Shown here one piece after another: positions 25,530-38,773 of a DNA stretch of 64,000 nt. The first letter of the stretch is position 1. Every line of letters starts with the position of its first letter. The notes under the pieces were generated by a model. That model ran no database searches. It saw only the letters and a list, made by a program, of their open reading frames with translations, and was not told where the DNA came from. Position numbers and translations under genes: made by a program. The stretch is from Sphagnum magellanicum (lineage: Eukaryota; Streptophyta; Sphagnopsida; Sphagnales; Sphagnaceae), in assembly GCA_021904315.1 (NCBI GenBank), contig CM038914.1, forward strand, positions 1,116,001 to 1,180,000, given 5' to 3'.

Positions 25530-25687
25530 TTTAAACATGAATGTCATGCACATTGTTTAAACACAAATGTAATATGTTATTTGTATACTTTTGAACACGA
25601 TTGTCATATGTCTATTCATGTTGTTTCAACATGAAGGTTGTGTCCACAGATTTCATGTTTAGATTATACATGACATTCATGTTTAAA
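25530..25687. repeat. Perfect 19-bp inverted repeat with about 120-bp spacer
   Basis: tttaaacatgaatgtcatg at 25530-25548 is exactly reverse-complemented at 25669-25687. The spacer contains further related copies (ttgtttaaacacaaatg, ttgtttcaacatgaagg), so this is a small degenerate repeat cluster that includes both orientations. Confidence 0.7.
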
Positions 25688-26084
25688 TAATACAACCTAT
25701 GAAAGAAAGAAAATTGCACAACTATTGTTCTTAAATCGTGACTCATGAAGTTTGTGATGAGTGAGGTTAAAAAGGAATTCAATAAGTCCTCCATTATGGC
25801 TTTAAGCTTGGAAGCCACTTGTAATTTGGATCATGATGGCCTTCAAATAAAACACAATGTAAGAGGCCTTGTGATAAAAAGAAAACATGTGATTGAGGAT
25901 AGGACTCACTTGAAGGTGTTGTTGTGAGAGTGAACTATGCCTATTATTCTTCCTAATGTTGTACATGCATTTTTTATTCATTGGTAGAAAAAACGAATGT
26001 TAATGTTTCCATCTTAAATTAGCTATATAAGGGTCATCACAATTTAATGATGAGGGGCATATTTGGGCAATAAAGGTGCATCAA

Positions 26085-26119
26085 AAAGGTTGTGCCAACC
26101 AAACCTTGGTACAACCTTT
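26085..26119. repeat. Short near-perfect hairpin
   Basis: AAAGGTTGTGCCAA (26085-26098) can pair with TTGGTACAACCTTT (26106-26119) with one G-T, leaving a 7-nt loop. It is too short for a typical plant miRNA precursor and no function is claimed. Confidence 0.5.
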
Positions 26120-29100
26120 GACCCGAGATTAGGTTATTGAAATTTTAGGTGAGGTGAACAAGAGGGTTCATATTTATCCTATAACTATCATACCACAATG
26201 ATCAATGAAATAACAACCCAAACCTAATAACATGCATGTTTCCAACCTTATTTCCTTTTTAAATTGGTGTTCCTAAAATGGATAGCAAAAAAATCAAAGT
26301 ATCATTATAAACCCATGAAAATCATTTAATGAATTTAAATGACAAAATTTACCAATTTCCAAAATGTCATTTATTTTAATTTTTCTATTTAACATAATAC
26401 AATGTAGAAAAATTGTCTTCGAGTTAAATTAATGGCACCAAAATATCAAACATGAATGAGAGAAAACTTTTCAATGAAATACAATTTACAAATTTTGATG
26501 ATATCAATGTAAGCCCACAAAACATACATTGTAAGAAAAATATTTCCAATTTATCAAGACATTTGAAAGTTTATAGCACATATGTCATGACCTTTAAATC
26601 ATAATTTCAATATGATAAATTTCAGGGGAACACCAAGTCTATTTTTCACACTAAATCCCACATTTGTTCATCATCCTTTGTTAATAGTTTTGAGCAAACA
26701 AAACATCAATCAATCTTGACTTATTCTATGGCATAAACATGTTGAATAAAAATGAACAATGCAACCAAGAAATAATGAATCCAAAAGTTCAAGCTATATT
26801 TGTTCACACTATTATTGGTGTTATTTTCAAATACATGTTCCAGGTCAAAGAAATAAAACATTTGTTTGACAACAATGTTGGCATACTCGGTCACATGAAA
26901 GCTTATTATGGATGTTATGAATGGGAAAAAAAATGGCAACTTACACATCCATACATTATTATGCCTAAACAATTCATTGATTTCCAACACATTCATATTA
27001 ACATTGCGTGATAATAATAAAAATTGAAATAACATGATTAAATATTTAATTGATATCATGTAATGAGACATCAATCAATAAAATTCATGTAAAACATTGA
27101 CATTGACAAATTGCATCAATGACAATATTGATCACATATATCCATGCATCACAAGGCCCCTTGATACTCACAACAAAACATTTCTTGGACTCTTTCAAAA
27201 CAACATATATAAATTAATCAATATATGTAGTCAACATGTTTGTAATCAAAATAGATGCCAATGCATGAAAAAAACTATGAAGTTATGGCTTCCTTCAACC
27301 TTTAATCAATGAGACCCATTTTAATGTTGAAATTGGATTATTACACATAAAATGAATCGACAAATGGTAAATAATGCAAGTCCATGGATATTGTTGACAT
27401 CAAGATGTAATCATGATCTTAAATTTATAAAACTTCTAGCAAAGATAGTAAATCATTAATTTATTACATAATAGATTACATTACAAATACATCAATTTAC
27501 ACTTCACCCATGTATTCTCTTTTGCAAATTACAACATTGAAAACTCAAACAATAATTGAATACCTAAATTGTAATTATGATTCAATTGATAAACATCGAT
27601 AATTGCTATATGTACTTAGAATACAATCCAAAGCCAACAAGAAATATTAAGCACTAGAGCAATCAACTACTTGTTGAACTTACTAGATCACTTAATTGAT
27701 TATGATTTCATTTACATACCTTGGTAAAGTTATTAACATGGGCAACAAAACAAAAAAAAAACCAAAACATCCAAGCAAAAATGATAAAGAGAATGCTAGC
27801 AATTATGAAACATTCAAAATTGACAAAAATTAATCAAAATCAACAATATATCATACACAAATTTAGGGTCAACTACCAACAAAAACTTGATAGGTTAGAT
27901 TCTTTACATCCTTACGAATTCTCCAACAAAATAAATAAAATCAACATCTATTATCATAAATTTTGGAATGCACAACTCAATCGAGCAGTCATAACCTTCA
28001 TGAATATGAAGTTATAAAGATACTAGTTATGCAAAGTTACACAATACCATCACAAAAAAATGACCCTGATTGTTTAAATATAACACATCATTGAACAAAT
28101 ATAAATAAAATGTATTTATGATATAACACAAGCATTATTAATACTTACATCATAGAAATTACCAAACACTTTGAAATAATGGAATCATAATTTGAAGCAT
28201 ACACAAATGCCAAACCTTGATATATCAACATCAAAACTTTTATATCTGTATTAAAAATTGACCCATGCAAACATAAATCAAAATTCACAACTTGAACTAT
28301 GTCATTTACTTCTAAACAACACACAAGCACATGATATTGAAAATGATACACAAAAAATAAGTTCATTTATGAAATAAATATATATTCACCATTATCAATT
28401 TAAAATAAAATAAAATACAAGCTAAATAAATTACATACTATTTCATTCAAAAACTTCATTGAGAATACTTAAAATAATCAAAAATTATAGTATGTAGGAG
28501 CGGCGATAGGTATTAATAAAACAAAAAAATCAGAATTGTCTAAAAATATTTTTTAAAAATTGGAAATCAACAAAAGTTCCATGTTGTAACATACACTACA
28601 AATGCAACCTTATTAATAAATTAAGCAATGGTCCATTCTGTATTGGGGTTGTCAATAGACAAACACACCACCAAAAGCAAACCCAATTCAATCACAAACA
28701 TATAACCCAATATATAATTTATTATTATTTGATGAAATGTCAATGGTAGGTTGTATTCTACTTGTTAGAATTCATTTAGAACTATAGAAATTAATGTTTA
28801 ATATTTTACCATTCAAAAGCATTAACATAATATTCATGGGAGATTTTTTGCAATTTCCTCCAATCACTAACACATCATTATATTTAGCAAATATCACACC
28901 ACTTTTTGCATTCACAAAATTAACTCAAAAGAAAAGTCATAAGTAATAGCCCTTGGGAAAATTACATTTGGCCAAATACTGTTATCATAATAAAACAAAT
29001 GAGACAAAACAAAAACATTCAATATGTTATTCTTTTAGAAAACCTTTGAATTGATAATATTCAAAATTTCAATTCTTGAAAACATGTTTCATCTCTATTT

Positions 29101-31702
29101 TGAAGGTGAACTTATAGTCCTTTTGTAATGAATTATGAAAGGATATGCATTCAAAATATCAAAACAAAAATGTTACACTATTATAGCAATTGACATCTAT
29201 AAAAAACATCCAATAATAACAATATCAAGTACATCATAAGATTAATGATGTTCAGAAGTAAGATTTAATACTTTGCATCTTTCCTTAGAATTTACAAAGA
29301 AATGAAAATGATTATAATGAAACATTTAGATTCTAAATTATGAATTGTCAATGGGAGCATTAATTATATTGAAAATATATCCTTCACATATCCCAAATGG
29401 ATATAAGAAGAGGTAATAATGCATCCCCCCATCAATATTTTATTGAATTCATTGAGAAACACAACATTTGAGGCTTTAAAAATGTCATACCAATAGTACC
29501 AATTTCAAGGAGCTTCCAATATTACCATCACATATCAAAATCAAACACCTTCAAAATATTCACAATCAATAGATATTAATTGTCAATTGCACCAACTTTT
29601 TGTTTCATAGATTTCAAAATGTAAGGACAAACATTTGAACACCTAATAATAAACCTTTGCCAACCACTTGACAATGTGCCATGGAACATGCACAACACAA
29701 ATATAACATTATGACATCTATGTTTCATAGGGGTGAAAGTACAGTGCGATGGACCAATTTTGGAAAATACAAAGTTCACACATGAGTACACAAATTTGAC
29801 AATCCCTTTGTTAGCCCTTTCACAATTCCAAGCCCTAGCATTATAGTCATTTTTAAAAGTCCATAACTTTTTTTTAAATGATTCTATCACCTTGATCTAT
29901 GGAACTTTTTTTTCCTATATGAGTTTATTATAATGTTAATATCAACATGGATTTTTTCTTTTACTTCATTTATTCATTCATTCATTTATTTTTTCAATCA
30001 TAATTATGTTTGAATAAGAAAGTTTTTAAGATATTCATTGTGCTTTAGGCCTTCTTGAATAGATCATTGGCTTCACACCATTCTTAATATTGACTATACA
30101 AACATACCATTCCTAATTTCTTTTTTCTAATTCTTCATTTTTATGTCCATTATGAACTTTTAAAAATATTTCACTTTACAATGCACATGCAAAAAATAAA
30201 ATCAATCTTCAAATTTTGATTTTTGCACATCATTTATATATTTGATCAAGTTGTGTGATTGAAATTTAGACGATGGCATCATTGATTAATTATTGACTAT
30301 GGCATGAAGAACTTCAATTAACTAAAGATGATGAAAATACACTTTTCAACCTAAATAGATGGTTTAACAATTCATTTGGCAGTCACAATGCAAACGTTAT
30401 ATGTACAAAAATTACAATCATTAGGTTACCAACAACAAATGTATGCAACATAAAAAACAACCAAATATGCTTAAATAAGTTTTTCAACACATTTTCATAA
30501 ACAACAATCATTGGATATTAATTAAAATATATGCCTCCAATCTAGGATTGCGTTACACAATACATGATTCAAAAACATAATCATGAAAAGTTTAATAGAT
30601 GAAACTATATAATTATTAACTAATACAATTAATGTTGAACATCTATTGTATAAAGATACAAATTTCATGCAACAAATACACAATTCATCATGTGAAGTTT
30701 TCATGATAATGTATGCAGTTGATATAACATTTGGATTCAACCTAGAACAACTTGTTTATAATTTGTCACAAATGTGATTGCATTTGCACAACAACATAAA
30801 CAATAAAAATATCTCCATTTTCCAAACACCCACCAGACCTATTATGGGTTGCATACAACCCTTATTTAAATCTAGTAAATTGTCATTGGTATTGCATAGC
30901 AATGTAAAGCCCAAGTTATATATATATGACTAACAACTTATTTATATGTTGGTTTCAAACCAAAAAAAAAACCATTTCATAATAATTTAGATGTAAAAAT
31001 TGAGAAAGGAGTTTAAACTTGCAAATTAATCTCAAAAAAATTTGTTTGGTTGATCTTGTTGCACCACATTGTGAACATTGCCCCCTCCAATCCATATTTT
31101 CCAACTCTATCTCAAGTGATGACATTTCTGTCAAAACATCCAAAGTTTCCAACTTCAAACATGATCATATGTGACATTTGATAACATTATGAAATATGAC
31201 ACTATTTACCAAGGCTAATTTATCAATTGAATAGGAAAAAGGTCTACTTTTGGCAAGTTTTCATCAATTGTTTCCTTGACAAAACTTACATATTACTTGC
31301 TCATTCATTCATTGGTTCCCATACATTGTTGTATGTGTTTGTTATTCCATGCTAATGTACACACATTTTTTCATTTTCATAGAAATACCACACTGATGTC
31401 AATTCATGTCTAATTCAAAGTATATGTCCAACAATAAATAACATATGTTTCTTCTCAATGGATAAAGATTTTTTCTAATATGAGAAAACCCATGTGGATT
31501 TCTTATCCAATTCAAAACTTATTTTCATTGGGGGAACAACCTACATCAACATAAGAGGGAGAGAGAGAGAGAATAAATAACAATTTGGTGCTCACTTGGT
31601 TCCACATTTCCAAGCATGTGCACCAAGAGATGTTTGTGTGATGGTTTGTTAAAACCAATCCACAAACTCATGTCATACAAGTGCATGCATACAAAGATCA
31701 TA

Positions 31703-32465
31703 TGTGACCGAACAACAGGTCACCTCACTAGTGTGAACACGACATGCTTTTAAGGTTTGCTTTTTGATTTATTAGCCGTCATTTCTTTAGCCGAAATCTC
31801 TCCATTACTGCTACGGACATTGCATGGGGAGGTTTTCTCTCTTTGTTGGGCTATTATGGAGTACAGGGAAGAGGCATCGCCGATGATGCTGAGGGATGGA
31901 GCTCTATTGATGAGGGGAGGTGGAAGGAAGGAAGGTGGCAAGAGGACAGGAGGCGGTGGTGAGCTGATAGTGGGAAGGTCCAGACGAGATCATCAGCAAT
32001 GCAGATGGGAGACAGAGAAGGACAGACGAGGAAGTGACAGAGAGTGGTAGAGAGCTGTTTAGAGCTGTGTAAAGAGCTGTTTTTTTTTAGGAACTTGGTT
32101 AGGTTGTTGCAATTTCTTCCGCTGCGCCAGCAACTTGGCCAAGCAGATGTTGTAAGGGCTAGACTTTCATAAGTGTCTGATCTTTGATGAATACAAGGAA
32201 GTCAGAAAGCTTGTGCTCTCTGGAAATTTTCATGAAAGGCAAGGTGTGAGTTCTGATGTCTGATTATCTGCTCTGCTGATTTGTGGATGCATGAATTGTT
32301 TCTGTTCAATGATTAGTGTATGCAGGTAGGAGTATTCTGTGATGAGTTTAGAGAAAAAGGGTTAGTGATTTGTGATTTGTCCAAGAAGATCAGCAGAGAA
32401 AGACCACTCTGTTCATGCCCATGCTGGTAGTTAGATTTGTTGATTCATTTCGGCACCCTCTCTTT
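31703..32465 (+). repeat. 5' LTR
   Basis: It starts tgtgaccgaacaacagg and ends before the PBS (tggtatcagagc). A Ty3/gypsy LTR is promoter and terminator at once; I did not locate a definite TATA box. The ORF readable in it is also present in the 3' LTR and is not a gene. Confidence 0.85.
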
Positions 32466-32477
32466 TGGTATCAGAGC
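32466..32477 (+). other. Primer binding site, initiator-Met tRNA type
   Basis: TGGTATCAGAGC follows the 5' LTR directly. This is the usual plant retrotransposon PBS complementary to the 3' end of initiator-Met tRNA. Confidence 0.9.
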
Positions 32478-32543
32478 AAGGTTCAGATCGGGCAGTTTCG
32501 GTAAAACCTGTGGATGCCTAGTTATAATGATAATTGAAGCATC

Positions 32544-33060
32544 ATGTTTACGCCTAGTGCATATGAGGTGGGAGTAGAAGAATTAACACAGGAGATTCGT
32601 GAACAACAAATCGTTAATAGGTTCGATTATTTGACTACTTAATGTGGACCACAGAGAGGACCGGTAGTCCTGTGTTTACTGGGTTTTGGAGTGGTGACGC
32701 TTGTAGGAATAGATCTAGATGAAGCTCGAGTCGGAGACATAACAGTAGAAGTAGCTCACAGTGGTTTTTATACGCACGCTAAGGTTTGGTTGAAGGTGAG
32801 AGATGGAGCAAGGGGATGGGTGTCAATCTCAGAGTTGCAGACGCAGCATTACTACGCCTCATACCTTGCGTAGAATAACACCTTTATTTGCCGAGAGGTA
32901 GCGTAGTGTACCAAAGTTAGGAGACATTTGGGTTCCTAAGTCTGCTGTTTCACCTAACCATTTCACCAGATTTTACATCCCTGGTGTCAAAGATTTGTTC
33001 CAGGTTGGAGATCATCTTGTCAAGGTGGAACACGGTGGATCGAAATCTCGTGTCATCAGT
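32544..33060 (+). pseudogene. Unknown coding-like region between the PBS and gag
   Basis: An ATG at 32544 opens a coding-like frame (MFTPSAYEVGVEELTQEI), broken by a stop near 32640. It continues as VGIDLDEARVGDITVEVAHS and GWVSISELQTQHYYASYLA up to 32873. The text then seems to continue one frame over as PKLGDIWVPKSAVSPNHF and GVKDLFQVGDHLVKVEHGG to about 33060. It is separated from gag, which has its own ATG at 33348. I do not recognise the domain. It may be an extra N-terminal gag portion or a separate small protein of this retroelement lineage. Confidence 0.45.
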
Positions 33061-33347
33061 TAGAGAATATGGCGCGATTCAGAAGGAAAGTGGTAGTTCC
33101 AGCAAGAATCCACAGATGAGCAAAATTTTCCATTCTTCCATCTAATTTTGCACCTTTGAGACCAGTAGCAGAAGGAGATCAATTTGAATTCGCAGATTGA
33201 GTCGTATAACATTTGCTCTTTTCAAAATCCAATACGAACAGAATAGACTATAAAGTTGTTCGGTACTATGGTTATTAATTGTGGCCTAAGGTCGAATGTG
33301 TAGTAGAGAGTGTTGCAATTTTGGTTTAAAGCTGAAACGTTTGCAAG

Positions 33348-36300
33348 ATGACTAGCCCCCAGGGGATGGATGAGTTGTTATGGGGATGAGACCATGAAGA
33401 TGTTAATGACTGGGCGGAGAGGCTCACCATGGCAGCTGAAGTGTGAGATCTGAATGCAGATAAGCTCTTCAAGATTGCGAAACTGAATCTGAGAGGCAGA
33501 ACCAAGGAATGGTTCAAGAGGTTACAACTAGCGCCAACGGATTAGGCTGAGTTGCGGACTCTGATAGTGCAGAAATATGGAGATGTTGATGCTGATGACA
33601 TTAGAGTGAAGCTCGATGCCATCAAGCAAGAACCCAAGGAGAGAGTTCAAAAATACTATGAACGTCTCGACAAACTGTTTTAGAAAGGCCGGATACAATA
33701 CGCCGAGCAGAAGAGGAGATTTTTGGCTAGATTGAAGCCAGAGATTCGAAAATTGTGTGTGGTAAGAACATTTACGGATATTGAGGAGTTAGTTGGTGCT
33801 ACAACAGAACTTGAGAGAGTTATGGGCGAGCTTGGGGAGACTCCTTATGAACCTCTAAGGGAGGAGCAAGAAGAGGAAACCTCGGAGACTATGATGGAGA
33901 AAGAGGTCACGGCGCTAAACAACACCCTAATCAACTTCTTCAAGGGGACTGTGCATAATCCAAAAGCATCATCGTCTTCCACTGTGTTTGGAGGATGCCA
34001 AATTTGCAAGGGGGGGGACTATTTGGCCACCACTTGTCCAAGGTTGAATGAAGCACGGCCAAAATGTGCCAAGTGCGGTATGCCTCATAGGACAGAGAAT
34101 TGTGGAATAAAATGTACCTTCTGCTCAAGGTTGGGGCATTCCGAGGACAGATGTTGGAAGAAGCCCAAAGATGGGAAATCGCATTCTAGGACAACGAACT
34201 TCTTGGAAGTGTTGCTGAATGACAAAGCAGCAACCCTGCAACAGTTTAATAAGCTATGTGGGGATGAGAACCTGTTCTCGTACACCCAAGTACCTAGAAG
34301 GAGGGTGCTGGTTGATGTAACATAAGGAGGGACTGTGCCGACCCCTGAAGCTGAGGGAGATGGAGTAAGTGCAAGCCGGGATACCTCAGTCAGATCCAAG
34401 ATTCTGGCACACTTCATATAGGGAAAGGTATCTCTCTCACCTATGGAGACCATTCTGATGATTCCAGGGGAACTGGAACACCTTGAAAGTTTGGTGAAGC
34501 TAGCTAGGAGAAAGAGGGATTCAGAGGCGACTGAAAATCAAGTGTCAGTGGTTTCCGCGATTTCAACACCGAGGAAGATCTGCATCAACAAGACCCATAG
34601 AAGCAAGACGTTGCATTTGCTTGTGGAGATCAACAACTATGTTGTTGAAGGTCTGGTGGATACTGGAGCTTCCATGTCTGTTGTGGCTGTCGTTGTAGTT
34701 AGAGAACTAGGAATGATGCATCTTGTAACAGGGTCGGAGACTTACAAAACCGCGTCAGGAGTTGTTACACAAGCGCTGGGTCGAATTGATGCGGTACTTG
34801 TCAAGGTTGGAAGCGTACAGTGTGCCATGACCTTCATGGTCGTGGACACGGGCAGTTACGATGTACTCTTGGGATTGGATTTCTTGATGAAGATTGGAAC
34901 AATTGTGGATGTGGAACGGGGTCTAATACAAGTAAGACACGGCCTCGGAAACAATGTGGAGGTATTGCCTTTGACGATGGTGAATTTGTTGCAGAGGATG
35001 AATTCCGAAGCTATGATGCACGAGGCTACGATAATCTGGAAGAACGCACACATCAAGGATGATTCTGACTGGATACCAAATCATGATCGTGTGATCATGA
35101 CTAAAGAGGATGATGCGTCCACCTCGGACTCAGACACTAGTACTGATGGTAGCGGACACTATGATTAGGAGTCTGATCAAGTGAGACAAATTAAGTCTGA
35201 GAATGAGTTTGGAGACACTGAGTTGGAGGATCTGGTGAAGTCAGAAGGACCACAAGAGATTCTACAACTGATATTGCAGGAGCAGGCTGACGGATTCATG
35301 AAAGAAGAAATCACAAATGCGGATGATTATGCAGACTGGATAAGGTGGGTGTCTGATGCAGAGCAAGGGAGACAGGCCATGTATGGATCCACACGTGGTG
35401 TAGCTATCCCACCTTTGCTGCAGCAGCCCAGCCAAGTGCATGCTTCCTCAATTCCAACACTATTGCAAATGGTCCAGATGAGAGACGGCAACTTTGATGG
35501 CAGCCACACTGAGCAGTTGACATTTGCCAACCATTGTGAAATGAATACTAGATGGAGGGAGATTTGTCGGCGAATCAGGATTGACACTAGCTTGGAGGAT
35601 GAGAAACGAAAATAACTCTGGCGAGTTTTGGAGCAGTACCAAGACGTTTTTGCTTGGAATAAGGGTGAGCTAGGTTGCTGTACTATTGGGGAACACTTTG
35701 TGGATACGCAAGGGTTTCCACCTTGCAAAGCAACTCCTGGTCAATTATCCTACTGGGAAGAGGCCGAGGTGAAGAGGCAGATTGATGTACTGGTCGAATT
35801 GGGCAAGATGAAGCCCAATAGCTCTGAATATGCATGTCGGGTAATTCTACTAGTGAAGAAGGATGGGAGCAGGCGTTTTTGTGGCGATTATCGACCACTC
35901 AACGCACAGACACGGCGAGATTCATTTCCAATGCCACTTGTGGAAGATGTGATTAGTCAACTGGGGAACTCATCATGGTTCACTGCTTTAGACTTGCAGT
36001 CTGGCTTCTGGCAAATTCGAATGGCTCCAGAGGACATGAAGAAGACAACTTTGATCACTAAAACCGGGTTGTACGACTGGATAGTCATGCCATTTGGCTT
36101 CAAGAATGCAACAAGTACGTTTACCAAGACTATGTCGGAGGTCTTTAAGGACTTGGGTAGCAACTTCTTGAAGATATTCGGTTATGACCTCAATGTGCAC
36201 AGTGAAAGCTGGGAGGAGCATCTGCAACACCTGGGTATAGTGATGTACAAACTCAGGGAAGTAAACCTCAAACTGAACCCAAACAAGTGTTGCTTTGCTG

Positions 36301-38726
36301 CAAAGAGCATTACATTTCTAGGCCATGTCGTTAGTAAGGAGGGCACCAAACTGGATCCTGGCAAGATTGAGGCAGTTCTGCATTTTTCGCAACCGAAGAC
36401 AGTCACCAATGTCAAGTCGTTCTTAGGTCTGACAGGGTATTACCGGAACTATGTCCGAGGCTATTCGCGACTGGCAGCTCCTCTGTTCGAGCTGACCAGA
36501 AAGGATGTTAATTTTGTGTGGGATATGGGCTGTCAACAGGCATTCCAGGAACTGAAGGCAGCTCTGGTTGATGCGCTTATACTCACACGACTTGATTTCA
36601 AGAGAACCTTTTATCTGGATGTTGACTGGTCGCCTAAGGGTGTTGGAGCGATATTGTCCCAGAAGGAAGGAAGATTTGAGAAGGTGGTGGCTTATGCCAG
36701 TAAGAGCTTGATAGAAGCCCAAAAAAAATTCCATCCCATGGAAGGGGAGTGCTACGCACTAATCTGGGGCATCATGCATTTCAGGCAGTATTTGCACAGG
36801 AATCATTTCATTCTGCGCACAAATCACAAACCTCTGGAGTGGCTAGCCACCGTATCCGATGCGCATGGCAGGAGAGGCAGGTGGGTAGACATGTTACAGG
36901 ATTTTAGCTTCAAGATAATCCACCGACCAGGACTCAGGCACACGAATGTCGATGCTTTGAATAGGAATCCGGTTAGACCAGCCACTGATGATGATGACTT
37001 CAGTGAAGAAATCCAAGACATTGGAATTACTTTGACTAACACACCGAGAGGAGAAGGGGAGACTCTCTTTGTTTAGACTGGCAAAGAAACAGAATGGCTC
37101 GGTGTCAGAAGAAAGGTCAGGGAGTGCATACGACATCATGCGTGTTGCTTTGGCATCAACCATTGTAATTATGTTGGCAGCCAGCAATTGTATATGGTTG
37201 ACGTTGTATCAAAAGAAGAGCAGCCCAAGGAGCTCGGTCCTTGTGAGGCCAAAATTACAAGAGGAGGTGAGCTTGTGCAGGACGATGATGTGGGAGTGGT
37301 GTTGAAAAGAAAGAGGCCCCAATACTATGACAGGCAATAGCAATTGGAGCTTGTGTTGGCAGCTCAACAACTGTTTGAATTTGGTGAGCATGACTTGGTT
37401 CTAATAGGTTCCAATGAGGAAGATGAGTGGGGAGCTGACACAAGGCACCAAGACATATGGGAGGATGTACCCTGCCTGGATTTACTACAGAAAGGCATGC
37501 TACCAGACATTGTTGATTATGTGGAAGCTAGGAGGGCAAGGAAGAGAGTGTTGAACTACCACTGGCAGGATTAATCACCCTATTTCAAAGGGTTACTTGT
37601 ACCAAGGCCAGAAGACCGCATGGAACTGGTAATCCGAATGCACAAGGACCTAGGGCATTCTAGAGAAGAAAAAATTCTAGCAGAGATATGTAGGAGGTAT
37701 TTTTGGCACAATCGGACTAGGGATGTGAAGACTGTTGTGAAGGTATGTCAATAGTGTCAGATGGTGAAGAGGATGGGGAGTATACGCTCGGAAGATGAAG
37801 AGTTGAAGAGTATCCCCGTTTGTGATTTGTTTCATAGAGTGGTTATGGACACTACAGGACCATTACCAGAAACCAGGTCAGGAAACAAGTACATTTTGGT
37901 GGCCATCGACCACTATTCTAAATGGTGCGAGGCTAAGGCTGTGGTTGATCATGGTGCTAAAACGGCGGCCAGGTTTCTGGAAGATGACATAATCTACAGG
38001 TATGGAGTCCCCAAGTTTATATTGACTGATAATGGTGGAGAATGGGCTACAGAATTCGATGTTATGTGCAAAGACTACGACATCCAACATCAACACATTG
38101 CACCCCAGTGGCCTCAGTGTAATGGGATGGTAGAACGTTTGATCAAGACCATCAAACACGACATTACCGTTCTTGTTGCAACACTCGAAAGCGTAGATTG
38201 TTGGGACGAGCATCTAGCTAAGATACTATTTGGATATAGATGTGGGATCCAGTCCAGCACCAAGTTCTCACCCTTCATGATTTTGACTGGTCGCACACCC
38301 CGTTTCAGGGCAGACAATTACCTGCACGCTTTAACTGCTGTAACTAATGATGATGTTGATGTTGAAGTTGCTGCAGCACAGTTTCTACAGAAGGTGAAGC
38401 TTATAGCAAGCATCCACGAAAATGTTTTACTCAATGTGGAACAAACACAGAAGAAACAGAAGAAGACCTATGATGGCAGAAAAGGTAAGTAGACTTTTGA
38501 AGGTCTGGTTGCAGGTGAAACAATGGTGAAGATGAAGAAACCGGGAAGGAAGAAAGCTCTGGCTGCAAGCTGGGAAGGTCCTTACCAATTCATTGGGCAC
38601 GCAGATGGGAAAGGGAACTTTGATTTTGAAGAAGGCAGCAGGATTTGCATCATCCAGGATGCTGATGGACATCAATGGGAAAAACCTTGTAGGGATCTCC
38701 AAATCTATCACGTTCATCCAGATTGA
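33348..38726 (+). pseudogene. gag-pol polyprotein, single frame with about 13 nonsense codons
   Basis: The ATG at 33348 (MTSPQGMDELLWG) opens one frame that can be followed to 38726 with no frameshift, only stops (mostly TAG). Gag: a retrotransposon-gag helical domain (KLNLRGRTKEWFKRL) and three zinc knuckles near 33990-34165; the first has Tyr where His is expected, while CAKCGMPHRTENC and CTFCSRLGHSEDRC look usable. Protease: DTGAS near 34660. RT: 35628-36500 with VKKDGSRRFCGDYRPLN and LDLQSGFWQIRMAPEDM, but the catalytic Y/F-x-D-D reads FGYD, so the first Asp is lost. RNase H: FYLDVDWSPKGVGAILSQ and EGECYALIW, but TDH reads TNH. Integrase: His pair in MHKDLGHSREE, a stop inside its CxxC, then intact D, D and E sites (MDTTGP, LTDNGGEW, NGMVERLIKTIK), then a C-terminal domain to 38726. 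The element cannot encode active enzymes. Confidence 0.92.
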
Positions 38727-38754
38727 GTGAAGCTGAGGGACTCAGCTTTTTTTA

Positions 38755-38766
38755 AGAACGGAGGGG
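38755..38766 (+). other. Polypurine tract
   Basis: Purine-rich aagaacggagggg lies just before the 3' LTR, where the plus-strand primer is expected. Confidence 0.7.
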
Positions 38767-38773
38767 TTACATA

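Larger units (their letters stand above)
21741..31700. other. AT-rich intergenic DNA, about 10 kb, no supported gene
   Basis: ORFs here are short (60-117 codons), often overlap on opposite strands, and are rich in Asn, Ile, Lys and Phe, as random AT-rich sequence gives. I recognised no domain. Structured items are a C12 run at 24615-24626, an inverted repeat at 25530-25687, a hairpin at 26085-26119 and a GA microsatellite at about 31556-31572. Confidence 0.55.

Noticed and set aside
26085..26119. Hairpin considered as a miRNA precursor
   Set aside because: The 14-bp stem is too short for a plant miRNA duplex.
26721..27074. 117-codon minus ORF with hydrophobic segments, overlapping a 90-codon plus ORF
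   Set aside because: Both have AT-driven composition, no motif, no splice or promoter context; overlap on opposite strands argues for chance.
31698..31702. tcata / acata considered as a target duplication for the gypsy element
   Set aside because: The match is imperfect and LTR ends are ambiguous by several bases, so it cannot be claimed.
31757..32050. 97-codon plus-strand ORF in the 5' LTR, with a shorter homologue in the 3' LTR
   Set aside because: Present in both LTRs and interrupted in one; it is LTR sequence, not a gene.
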